This document shows positions 1 through 5,518 of a DNA stretch of 9,577 nucleotides, one piece after another. The stretch covers positions 1,708 to 11,284 of the forward strand of contig DKGH01000014.1 of the NCBI GenBank assembly GCA_002453165.1, given 5' to 3'. The position numbers and the translations under genes are program-made. A model generated the notes under the pieces. The model was not told the origin of the DNA. It saw nothing but the letters and a program-made list of their open reading frames with translations, and made no database searches. Origin of the DNA: Verrucomicrobia bacterium UBA6775. GTDB taxonomy: Bacteria; Verrucomicrobiota; Verrucomicrobiia; Limisphaerales; UBA1096. Position 1 is the first letter of the stretch; every line of letters begins with the position of its first letter.

Positions 1-292
1 CGATGATATCATTGACCGAGTGATTGCGATACTTGAGCGACGGCCCGAAGTCACCGCGGATCAATCCCCCGTCGAACCCGATCCCGACAAACCGCAGGTA
101 CTGCTTCCACAACGGGTCGTCGAGGTGATACTTGGCCTTCAGATTGCGCTCGATGTCCGGCGAGGCCGGCGCGCGCTCCTTGTCGAACGGCCCGCCCGGC
201 GCGACGCGCACGAGGCAAAATGCGAGGAAGCTGATCACCAGGATCAACGGCACCAGCATCGCCACGCGCTTCAAAAAATAAGCCAAGCTCAC
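1..292 (-). CDS. oppB: Peptide ABC transporter permease, OppB/DppB type (5' part only)
   Basis: This is the N-terminal 97 residues of an inner-membrane permease that, with an OppC-type partner, forms the channel for ATP-driven oligopeptide import. Reading the minus strand gives a first membrane segment at about residues 9-28 (LKRVAMLVPLILVISFLAF), then the family-typical stretch LVRVAPGGPFDKER. After that come KYHLDDPLWKQYLRF (about 54-68) and RGDFGPSLKYRNHSVNDII (79-97), which closely follow the OppB pattern KYHLNDP...GDFGPSFKYKDYSVND. The rest lies beyond the left edge, including the permease core with its EAA loop. The start is uncertain: GTG at 292 gives MSLAYFLKR, TTG at 286 gives MAYFLKR, and GTG at 340 directly follows an in-frame TAG. 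None has a clear ribosome-binding site. The gene is divergent from hsp20. Family assignment is firm; the exact substrate is unknown. Confidence 0.88.
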   Translation of the reverse strand, partial: MSLAYFLKRVAMLVPLILVISFLAFCLVRVAPGGPFDKERAPASPDIERNLKAKYHLDDPLWKQYLRFVGIGFDGGLIRGDFGPSLKYRNHSVNDII

Positions 293-367
293 CGCGAAAA
301 ACCATGCCCCCGCAAAACCACCCCTGTAAAGACCCTCCACCTATCGAACTAACAAAACCGTGAAAAT

Positions 368-420
368 AGAGACATAATGTCCCTTTTTTGAGTCACGAAA
401 AAGTGTGTCAATGTGTCTCT
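368..420. promoter_or_regulatory. Inverted and direct repeats upstream of the sigma-54 promoter (candidate activator sites)
   Basis: AGAGACA at 368-374 is a perfect inverted match of TGTCTCT at 414-420. Within the left part, GACAT-A-ATGTC (371-381) is itself a perfect 5-bp dyad. TGTGTC occurs twice in direct orientation (404-409 and 412-417, overlapping the right arm). The cluster lies roughly 60-110 bp upstream of the -24 element, the distance range typical of enhancer-binding-protein sites for sigma-54 promoters. The repeats are seen directly; their function is inferred. They could alternatively serve the divergent oppB gene. Confidence 0.4.
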
Positions 421-442
421 TTTTGGTGGTTATTGACTTAAA

Positions 443-471
443 TCAGCCATTTTTTGCATATTATTGGCTGA
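443..471. repeat. 7-bp inverted repeat TCAGCCA/TGGCTGA with 15-nt spacer
   Basis: TCAGCCA (443-449) and TGGCTGA (465-471) are perfect inverted arms ending 8 bp before the sigma-54 -24 element. Their position between the candidate activator sites and the promoter would suit an operator or a bending-protein site, but no specific regulator can be named. Confidence 0.3.
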
Positions 472-478
472 AAAGCGC

Positions 479-495
479 TTGGCATGGGGGTTGCA
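479..495 (+). promoter_or_regulatory. Sigma-54 (RpoN) -24/-12 promoter for hsp20
   Basis: The sequence TTGGCATGGGGGTTGCA matches the sigma-54 consensus (TGGCAY-R-NNNN-TTGCW) at every fixed position. The GG (481-482) and GC (493-494) are separated by exactly 10 bp. Transcription would start at about 505-507, leaving a leader of about 45 nt before the hsp20 start. Sigma-54 promoters are strictly dependent on an AAA+ enhancer-binding protein, and repeats that could be its sites lie upstream. The -24 element overlaps AAGCGCTTGGC (473-483), which resembles the repeat family found elsewhere in the window. Confidence 0.75.
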
Positions 496-548
496 TTTAG
501 TGGGGCAGTTGGTTCGATAGAAACCGTTAACTTAAACAGAAAGGAAAA

Positions 549-992
549 ATGATTATGATTACGACTAAGAAACGAAACGACAACCCGCTCAACGTGTTTG
601 AGGATGTGTTTGGCACGCTGTTCAACGACTCGGTTGGGGCGTTGGCCAAGGCAGCCCAGACCGGCTCGTGGACCCCGGCGGTGGACATTGTTGAGTCCAC
701 GGACGCCTACACGCTGACCGCTGATCTTCCGGGCCTGACCAAGGGCGATGTTCACCTCACGGTGGAGGATGGTGTACTGACGCTATCCGGCGAGCGAAAG
801 AGCGAGCGCAGCGAGAGCAACGAGTTTGGTCATCGCTACGAACGTGCCTACGGCAAGTTCAGTCGCTCGTTCCAATTGGAGAGCGGGATTGAGAATTCCA
901 AGATCTCGGCGGAATTTAAAAACGGCCTGTTGAAGGTGGTGCTGCCGAAGGTCGAAGCCAGCAAACCCTTTGAGGTTTCTATAGCGGAATAA
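549..992 (+). CDS. Hsp20 / alpha-crystallin family small heat-shock protein
   Basis: This is an ATP-independent cytoplasmic holdase chaperone of 147 residues, a typical bacterial length. A variable N-terminal arm (1-40) precedes the alpha-crystallin domain (about 41-134). That domain contains the hallmark ADLPGL (58-63), GVLTLSGER (75-83) and the closing NGLLKVVLPK (125-134). A short tail follows with VSI (143-145), which fits the (I/V)-x-(I/V) oligomer anchor. Two starts are possible: ATG 549 and in-frame ATG 555. The AAGGA at 541-545 is only 3 nt from the first but 9 nt from the second, so translation may begin at 555 (145 aa). Its own sigma-54-type promoter lies upstream and a strong hairpin terminator downstream, so it looks monocistronic. 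Family call is certain. Confidence 0.95.
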   Translation: MIMITTKKRNDNPLNVFEDVFGTLFNDSVGALAKAAQTGSWTPAVDIVESTDAYTLTADLPGLTKGDVHLTVEDGVLTLSGERKSERSESNEFGHRYERAYGKFSRSFQLESGIENSKISAEFKNGLLKVVLPKVEASKPFEVSIAE

Positions 993-1013
993 CCGCACTG
1001 ATTATCAGGACAC

Positions 1014-1048
1014 AAAAAAAAGCGGAGCTAACCGGCTCCGCTTTTTTT
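1014..1048. terminator. Bidirectional rho-independent terminator
   Basis: An 8-bp perfect stem, AGCGGAGC (1021-1028) with GCTCCGCT (1035-1042), has a 6-nt loop TAACCG. It is flanked by an A-run (1014-1021) on the left and a T-run (1042-1048) on the right. It can therefore stop plus-strand transcripts of hsp20 and minus-strand transcripts of the convergent GspC-like gene. Confidence 0.92.
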
Positions 1049-1066
1049 GTTTTTGAAATTGATTTA

Positions 1067-1081
1067 GGCCAGGCGCTGGCC
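1067..1081. repeat. Degenerate copy of the palindromic repeat, at the 3' end of the GspC-like gene
   Basis: GGCCAG (1067-1072) and CTGGCC (1076-1081) form a perfect 6-bp stem around GCG. The whole looks like the GGCCAAGCGCTTGGCC palindrome with one A-to-G change and one T lost. It sits about 11 nt beyond the stop codon of the minus-strand gene, the same position relative to a gene end as the copies after gspF and purC. Membership of the family is an inference from similarity. Confidence 0.5.
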
Positions 1082-1091
1082 CCAAGCGCGA

Positions 1092-1868
1092 TCAACGACC
1101 GCGACCCCTGCGACTGTCACCGCCGCGACTGTAATCGGATCGCCCTCGATCCCCACCATCGCCACGACCTTGGTTGAATTCCTCACGAAACCTCTCCTTG
1201 ATTTCAGCCTTTTCAGCATCACTCTTGCCACGGGTCATTTGCTCGTAGGTAGCCCTCATTTGCTCGCGTTGTTCCGAAGTGAATCGGCTACTGCTACTGG
1301 AAGTGCGCCTGGCGGCCTCCTCTCGTTTTCTGCGCTCAATGGAGGCCTTGATTTCAGCCGCCCTCTTAGCTGAAGAGGAAGAGGATCGAGAGCTGGAAGA
1401 CTTCGAAGAACTCTTGGACGACGAACTACGGGAGGGCGCCTTGGAGACGGATGTTTTGAATGCGTCGGTCTCGAACGAGAGGCTGCGCAACGAACCCAAT
1501 TCCTTGAGTGTCACCTTGCCGGTTTTCTTGTCGATAGAGACGATTTCGATGTGACCCTGTTTTTCTCCGGCTGCCAGTTCGAGGTACTTGGGCGGCTCGG
1601 ATTTTTTCTTGGGATCGATGACAGCAATCGCGGCGCGCTCTATACCCTTGTGCCGGAAGATGCCAGTCAGCTTTATGTCCTCGCTTCTCGGCGGCTCCGG
1701 TGGCGGGCCAGCTTCCTCGCGCTTGGGCGGCTCATTGGAGAGATTGAATGCGTTGCGTTCGGAGATCACCCGGTAGCTTCTCTCCGCAGCTAATGGCTGG
1801 CTGACGCTGGACGCGACCAAGCCAAGCAAAACGACAGTAAACGTCAATCTGGAGCTAAAAATGCTCAT
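1092..1868 (-). CDS. GspC-like secretion-associated protein with Ser-rich and Arg/Gly-rich C-terminal region
   Basis: This is a 258-residue exported or inner-membrane-anchored protein. The N-terminus has a signal or anchor (about 6-28, ending QPLAAERS). Next comes a conserved-looking core (about 33-133) with ISERNAFNL, DIKLTGIF and KTGKVTLKELGSLRSLSF. The RNAFNL ... LTGI arrangement is that of the periplasmic homology region of GspC/PulC-type proteins, which link the inner-membrane platform to the outer-membrane secretin in type II secretion. A low-complexity Ser/Lys/Arg tract (about 138-166), a charged helical stretch (about 167-235) and an RG-rich tail (235-258) follow. These are not part of ordinary GspC and no PDZ domain is visible. 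I chose ATG 1868 because it gives a clean signal sequence; an in-frame TTG at 1898 would add ten polar residues. It lies downstream of gspE-gspF on the same strand across a 123-nt gap. The GspC relation is moderately supported. Confidence 0.72.
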   Translation of the reverse strand: MSIFSSRLTFTVVLLGLVASSVSQPLAAERSYRVISERNAFNLSNEPPKREEAGPPPEPPRSEDIKLTGIFRHKGIERAAIAVIDPKKKSEPPKYLELAAGEKQGHIEIVSIDKKTGKVTLKELGSLRSLSFETDAFKTSVSKAPSRSSSSKSSSKSSSSRSSSSSAKRAAEIKASIERRKREEAARRTSSSSSRFTSEQREQMRATYEQMTRGKSDAEKAEIKERFREEFNQGRGDGGDRGRSDYSRGGDSRRGRGR

Positions 1869-1889
1869 TTTTAGGTGGTTTTTGTGATC

Positions 1890-1915
1890 AGCCGCCAACC
1901 AAAAACTAGGCGGCT
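1890..1915 (-). promoter_or_regulatory. Hairpin-forming inverted repeat in the leader of the GspC-like gene
   Basis: AGCCGCC (1890-1896) and GGCGGCT (1909-1915) are perfect 7-bp inverted arms with a 12-nt spacer, ending 22 nt before the chosen ATG (1868) on the minus strand. It could be an operator or a structured 5' leader. There is no T-run after it in the direction of transcription, so a terminator is unlikely. Function unproven. Confidence 0.3.
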
Positions 1916-1964
1916 AAACATAGCTTAAACGTCCAAAACGCCCAAAACGTTACGGGAAAATGTC

Positions 1965-1988
1965 CGCTTGGCCAAGCGCTTGGCCAAG
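1965..1988. repeat. Palindromic repeat, largest copy (22-bp perfect palindrome at 1967-1988)
   Basis: The dodecamer CTTGGCCAAGCG (1967-1978) is followed directly by CTTGGCCAAG (1979-1988), giving a 22-bp perfect palindrome centred at 1977/1978. With the preceding CG, the stretch carries three exact copies of GGCCAAGCG (1965-1973 and 1977-1985 on the minus strand, 1970-1978 on the plus strand). It starts 4 nt after the gspF stop codon (1994-1992), between gspF and the GspC-like gene. As RNA it would form a stable hairpin but has no following U-run. Confidence 0.85.
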
Positions 1989-1991
1989 GGA

Positions 1992-3191
1992 TCAGGAGCC
2001 AAGCGAGCTGGCCATGGTGAAGATGGGCAGCAGCAGGCCAAGCGCAAGAAAGCCAATACCGGCTGCAACGAGGCAGAGGATTACTGGCTCGATTAGCCGT
2101 ACTGCCTGGTCCACCTGCTGGTTTGTCCGGCGCTCAACCGAGTCGGCAATCTGCAAGAGTACCTTCTGCAGTTGATTCGACTCCTCGGCAACGGATATCA
2201 TGGCGATGACCTGTTCGGGGAACAGACCACCGGCCTTGAGTGGTGCAGTCAACGGCTCGCCGGCACGAACGTTTTCAAGTGCCTCGTCGATGTTCACCGC
2301 AAGCAATGCCGAGCCGGTGGCGTCACGGCTGATGGCCAGCGCCTGCAGAATCGGCACGCCGTTGGCCAGCATCGTGCCGAGGATGCGGCAGAAGCGGGTG
2401 ATGGAAACCATCTTCAGCGCATTGCCAGCTACTGGAATCTTGAGTCGCCAACGTTCGATCGCCTGCTTGCCAGCCTGGCTCTGGAGAACGCTCCAAAAAA
2501 AGGCGATCACCCCGACGATCCCGGCGATGAGAATCAGCCAATGGTTGCGCAACGTTTCGCTCATGAAAAAGACGACTTCGGTCGGCAGCGGCTTGTCCAC
2601 GTCGGCCAGCATCGGCTCGAACTTGGGCACGAAGAAAATCAGCGCGCCAATCATGACGAGCGTGCCCATCAACACAAGCATGGTAGGATACACGAGGGCG
2701 CCAAGCACCTTGCTTCGGAGATCGTCGAGGCGCTCGAGAAAAACCGACAGGCTTGACAACACCTCCTCGAGAAAGCTGGCGCGCTCACCGGCCTGCACCA
2801 TCACCGTGTGCAGGGTGGGGAAGATTTCCTGATGCCCGGCCATCGACTCGTGCAGTGATTTGCCGTCGGCGACCTCGTTGTGAATATCGCGCAGCACGTC
2901 GGCCAGCCGCTTGTTGACGGTGGACTTGACGAGTGACTTGAGCGCGCGCAGCAGCGGCACGCCGGAGCCGAGCAGGTCGGAGAGCTGGCCGTACATGATG
3001 CCGAGATCGCGCGAGGCGATCCGGCGTCGAAACGAGTTTGCGCTTTCGTTGTCCTCGACGTCCCAAACGTCAATGGGAAACAGGTCACGATTTTCCAGCA
3101 GTCGACTGGCTGCGCCCACGGCTTCGGCCTCGATCTGGCCGGAGACCCTGCCGCCGTTCAGGTTTCTTGCGGTGTACTGGAACTTGGGCAT
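1992..3191 (-). CDS. gspF: Type II secretion / type IV pilus inner-membrane platform protein GspF/PilC
   Basis: This is a 399-residue polytopic membrane protein, the full usual length. It forms the inner-membrane platform on which the GspE/PilB ATPase assembles pseudopilins or pilins. The N-terminus (MPKFQYTARNLNGGRVSG) is the standard GspF opening. Two homologous GspF domains follow, each with the characteristic motif: GSGVPLLRAL (75-84) and ANGVPILQAL (276-285). Hydrophobic segments are at about 165-188, 216-236 and 368-392. The middle part includes the family-typical VPKFEPMLAD (188-197). The ATG lies 2 nt after the stop of gspE, so the two are surely co-transcribed and probably translationally coupled. 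No Shine-Dalgarno sequence is visible. Whether the system is a T2SS or a T4P cannot be told from this gene alone. Confidence 0.95.
   Translation of the reverse strand: MPKFQYTARNLNGGRVSGQIEAEAVGAASRLLENRDLFPIDVWDVEDNESANSFRRRIASRDLGIMYGQLSDLLGSGVPLLRALKSLVKSTVNKRLADVLRDIHNEVADGKSLHESMAGHQEIFPTLHTVMVQAGERASFLEEVLSSLSVFLERLDDLRSKVLGALVYPTMLVLMGTLVMIGALIFFVPKFEPMLADVDKPLPTEVVFFMSETLRNHWLILIAGIVGVIAFFWSVLQSQAGKQAIERWRLKIPVAGNALKMVSITRFCRILGTMLANGVPILQALAISRDATGSALLAVNIDEALENVRAGEPLTAPLKAGGLFPEQVIAMISVAEESNQLQKVLLQIADSVERRTNQQVDQAVRLIEPVILCLVAAGIGFLALGLLLPIFTMASSLGS
2036..2044 (+). repeat. Single GGCCAAGCG unit inside the gspF coding region
   Basis: This is an exact plus-strand copy of the nonamer, within the last codons of the antisense gspF gene and not part of a palindrome. 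AGCCAAGCG at 1998-2006 is a near copy (one mismatch) close by. Confidence 0.5.
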
Positions 3192-3193
3192 GG

Positions 3194-4867
3194 CTAGGCG
3201 GCGGTCACGCGCAAAACCTCGTCCGGCGTGGTGACGCCGTTGCGCACCTTGAGCCAGCCGTCCTCGCTCAATAGGCGCATGCCGTTGGCGCGACCGATGC
3301 GCACCAGTTCGCTGGCGGCCACGCGCTCGATGATGCGCTCTCCCAGCTCCTCGTTCATCGTCAGTAGCTCGTACAGGCCGGTTCGGCCACGATAACCGCT
3401 ATTGCGGCAGGCCCGGCAGCCGCTCCCGGTGAATACCTTGGCGCCCTTCGGCCACTTCATATTTTTTGGCAGTCCAGCTTCACTGGGTTTTATCTCCGTC
3501 TTGCAGGTGGGGCAGATGACGCGCACCAGCCGCTGGGCCATCACGCCGCTGAGCGTGCTGCTGACAAGGAACGGCTCGACGCCCATGTCGATCAATCGCG
3601 TGGCGGCTGAGGCGGCGTCGTTCGTGTGCAGCGTGGACAAAACGAGGTGACCAGTGAGCGATGCCTGAGTGGCTGCCTGAGCGGTCTCGAGGTCACGAAT
3701 CTCACCGATCATCACCACATCGGGATCGTGTCGCAGAATCGCGCGCAGCCCCATGGCGAACGACATGCCAACCTTGTGATCGACCGGAATCTGGTTCACG
3801 CCCTCGAGGTTATACTCAACCGGATCCTCGGTGGTGATCACTTTTTTCTCCGGGCCAACGATGGCATTGAGCGCGGCGTAAAGCGTGGTGGTCTTGCCGC
3901 TGCCGGTCGGGCCGGTGACGAGAAAGATCCCGTGCGGTTTTTCGATCAACGTCTCGAATTGCTCGAACGTCTCCTCGTCCAAGCCCAATTCAGTCAGGCT
4001 GTAGAGCACGTTCGTCTTGTCGAGGATACGCATCACCACGCCCTCGCCGAAGATCATCGGGATAACACTCACACGAACGTCCACCTGCCGGCTGCCAACC
4101 GAGAACTTGATGCGGCCGTCCTGAGGGAGCCGCCGCTCGGCGATATTCATGTTGGAGAGAATTTTGATGCGACTGATGATGGCGGACTTGAAGCGATTGA
4201 TCTGCGGCGGCACGGCGGCCTCCTGCAGCACGCCGTCGATCCGGTAGCGGATGGAGAGCGTACGCTCGAACGGCTCGATGTGGATGTCGCTCGCCCGCTC
4301 GTTGATTGCCTCGAGAATGATTTCATTGACGAGCTTGATGACGCTTGCCTCCTGCGCCATCTGCAGCAGGTCTTGGCTATCGTCCTCCGAACTGGTGAGG
4401 GCGAGGTCGTCGTCGCCGGTCATCTCCTCGACCGTGTCACCGCCGACGCCGTAGTGATCCTTGATGACCTTGTCGATCTCGTCCCGGGGCGCGAGTACCG
4501 GGCTAACCTCGAGGCCGGTCAACAGCTTGATCTCGTCAAAAACATAGAGGTCGAACGGGTCGCTTGTCGCCACCTTGAGCGTGCCGTTCTCGCGGGCGAT
4601 GGGCGCGAGGTGGTTGCGGTAGACGAAGCGCGACGGCAGTGAGCGGATCGCCTCGTCCTCAATCGTGGCGTTCGGCAGGTCGACGATCTCGAAGTCCAGC
4701 CGCTCGCCCATCACCTTGAGAAAATCCTGTTCCGTGAGGGCGCCGTTCTGGATCAGCGCCTGGTCGAGCCGCAGCCCCTGATCCTCGCGCACACGCTCCG
4801 CAGTGTCGATGTCCTCCACGGTCACCAACCCTTTTTCCACCAGTACCTGTGTGTAGCTGCTCATCAT
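3194..4867 (-). CDS. gspE: Type II secretion / type IV pilus assembly ATPase GspE/PilB
   Basis: This cytoplasmic AAA-type hexameric ATPase powers assembly of the (pseudo)pilus. It has about 557 residues, typical of the family. Counting from the alternative GTG at 4873, the N-terminal GspE-N domain spans about 5-145. Walker A GPTGSGKTTT is at 321-330, the Asp box around ITTEDPVEYN (346-355) and Walker B with VVMIGEIRD (386-394). The His box is STLHTNDA (413-420). The zinc-binding tetracysteine motif is C454-x2-C457 with C486-x2-C489, as in GspE and PilB. All catalytic elements are intact. Possible starts are GTG 4873, ATG 4867 and ATG 4864; I prefer an ATG, since there is no Shine-Dalgarno to decide. 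It is first in the gspE-gspF pair and divergent from rsfS. A 16-bp palindrome ends 8 nt upstream of ATG 4867. Confidence 0.95.
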   Translation of the reverse strand: MMSSYTQVLVEKGLVTVEDIDTAERVREDQGLRLDQALIQNGALTEQDFLKVMGERLDFEIVDLPNATIEDEAIRSLPSRFVYRNHLAPIARENGTLKVATSDPFDLYVFDEIKLLTGLEVSPVLAPRDEIDKVIKDHYGVGGDTVEEMTGDDDLALTSSEDDSQDLLQMAQEASVIKLVNEIILEAINERASDIHIEPFERTLSIRYRIDGVLQEAAVPPQINRFKSAIISRIKILSNMNIAERRLPQDGRIKFSVGSRQVDVRVSVIPMIFGEGVVMRILDKTNVLYSLTELGLDEETFEQFETLIEKPHGIFLVTGPTGSGKTTTLYAALNAIVGPEKKVITTEDPVEYNLEGVNQIPVDHKVGMSFAMGLRAILRHDPDVVMIGEIRDLETAQAATQASLTGHLVLSTLHTNDAASAATRLIDMGVEPFLVSSTLSGVMAQRLVRVICPTCKTEIKPSEAGLPKNMKWPKGAKVFTGSGCRACRNSGYRGRTGLYELLTMNEELGERIIERVAASELVRIGRANGMRLLSEDGWLKVRNGVTTPDEVLRVTAA

Positions 4868-4875
4868 TTGCACCC

Positions 4876-4894
4876 GGCCAAGCGCTTGGCCAAG
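4876..4894. repeat. Palindromic repeat just upstream of the gspE start (16-bp perfect palindrome)
   Basis: GGCCAAGCGCTTGGCC (4876-4891) is a perfect palindrome containing one GGCCAAGCG on each strand. The following AAG extends the similarity to the copy at 1965-1988. In gspE mRNA it would form a hairpin directly before the start codon, where a ribosome must load, so it could affect translation. It lies in the divergent gap between gspE and rsfS. Confidence 0.8.
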
Positions 4895-4933
4895 ACCGTT
4901 TCCGCGGTGCCGCTATTCAAGACGATTGAGAAA

Positions 4934-5002
4934 AAATCGCAAGCGCGGGGGAGACTCCCGGCCAATTTGCGATTTACAAAAGGGCGGCTTGGTTTAGTCT
5001 CC
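4934..5002. promoter_or_regulatory. Nested and competing inverted repeats in the gspE/rsfS divergent region
   Basis: AAATCGCAA (4934-4942) and TTGCGATTT (4967-4975) are perfect 9-bp inverted arms enclosing a smaller dyad, GGGAG-A-CTCCC (4949-4959). GGAGACT (4950-4956) can instead pair with AGTCTCC (4996-5002), so two alternative structures are possible in an rsfS leader. The arms are observed. A role as operator, attenuator or plain divergent promoter region is only inferred, and no good sigma-70 promoter is evident. Confidence 0.35.
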
Positions 5003-5018
5003 GGCCGGTGGCTCCGTC

Positions 5019-5030
5019 TGGCCAAGCGCC
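5019..5030 (+). repeat. Single repeat unit upstream of rsfS
   Basis: TGGCCAAGCGCC contains an exact GGCCAAGCG at 5020-5028, about 25 nt before the rsfS ATG. It is not part of a long palindrome. Confidence 0.5.
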
Positions 5031-5053
5031 GGGGCGGCCCGCTTGATTTTTAT

Positions 5054-5428
5054 ATGGAATCCAAATTGCTCGCACAGACCTGTGCCCGGCTGGCCGACAA
5101 TAAAAAGGCCGAAAACATCACCCTTCTGGATCTCCGCGAACTCTCCTCTGTTGCCGATTATTTCGTGATCGTCACAGGCTCCAACGAGCCGCACCTGCGT
5201 GCCATCGTCGACGAGATCACCGAGAAACTCCGGCTGGATCACGATGTTCGCCCCTTCTCCACCGAGGGCGCGAGGGTGACCCCGTGGGTCGTGCTCGACT
5301 TCATAGACGTGATTGTGCACGTGATGAACGAGGAATTTCGCGAGCTGTACGACCTCGAAAACCTCTGGGGCGATGGCAAAAAGATCGACTTCGAGCCGGA
5401 ACCATCCCCTGTGTCCGCCCAAGCCTGA
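5054..5428 (+). CDS. rsfS: Ribosomal silencing factor RsfS (Iojap/YbeB family)
   Basis: This 124-residue cytoplasmic factor belongs to the family that binds ribosomal protein uL14 on the large subunit and blocks subunit joining, lowering translation in nutrient limitation. The sequence shows the whole RsfS domain: LDLRELSSVADYFVIVTGSN (25-44), HLRAIVDEI (47-55) and the conserved C-terminal block WVVLDFIDVIVHVM (78-91) with F95-RELYDLENLWGD (to 107). ATG 5054 gives the usual family length and N-terminus (MESKLLAQTCARL). The open frame extends upstream to TTG 4868, but that part crosses repeat DNA and does not look like RsfS. No Shine-Dalgarno precedes the ATG. It is followed on the same strand by purC with a gap of about 90 nt. 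Confidence 0.93.
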   Translation: MESKLLAQTCARLADNKKAENITLLDLRELSSVADYFVIVTGSNEPHLRAIVDEITEKLRLDHDVRPFSTEGARVTPWVVLDFIDVIVHVMNEEFRELYDLENLWGDGKKIDFEPEPSPVSAQA

Positions 5429-5518
5429 GCCTCCAAACCTACCGCCGTTTCAGCCTGCCAAGCGGTTGTGAATAACATCGGCTTGAAAACTTCCACGGGC
5501 CAAGCATCATCCGCCGCC

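Noticed and set aside
20..352. A 110-codon plus-strand open frame opposite oppB
   Set aside because: It is the antisense shadow of a convincing OppB N-terminus. Its Arg/His/Gln-rich composition matches no protein family.
433..464. A sigma-70 promoter (TTGACT ... TATTAT) before hsp20
   Set aside because: Spacing is 20 bp to TATTAT and the better-spaced hexamers match poorly, while the sigma-54 site downstream is near perfect. A weak secondary promoter cannot be excluded.
1371..1436. The polyserine tract as a frameshifted or degraded coding segment
   Set aside because: The frame stays open on both sides and resumes sensible charged-helix sequence, so it reads as real low-complexity protein.
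1869..1898. TTG start for the GspC-like protein adding ten residues
   Set aside because: It would put polar residues before the signal sequence and run through the inverted repeat. ATG 1868 is the simpler start.
1927..1949. Three AAACG words at 9-bp intervals
   Set aside because: The words are short and AT-biased in an AT-rich gap, with no dyad symmetry. This is not enough to call an operator.
3626..4642. A 338-codon plus-strand open frame inside gspE
   Set aside because: It lies opposite an intact GspE with all catalytic motifs. The translation is rich in Asp, Leu, Val, Arg and His, as expected for the antisense of a high-GC gene.
4868..5053. A 62-residue N-terminal extension of RsfS from TTG 4868
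   Set aside because: It spans two repeat copies and the nested inverted repeats, and it overlaps the gspE start. The family N-terminus begins at ATG 5054.
5468..5518. GTG start for purC adding 17 residues
   Set aside because: The added residues do not resemble PurC, and ATG 5519 gives the normal distance to GKVREMFDLGD.
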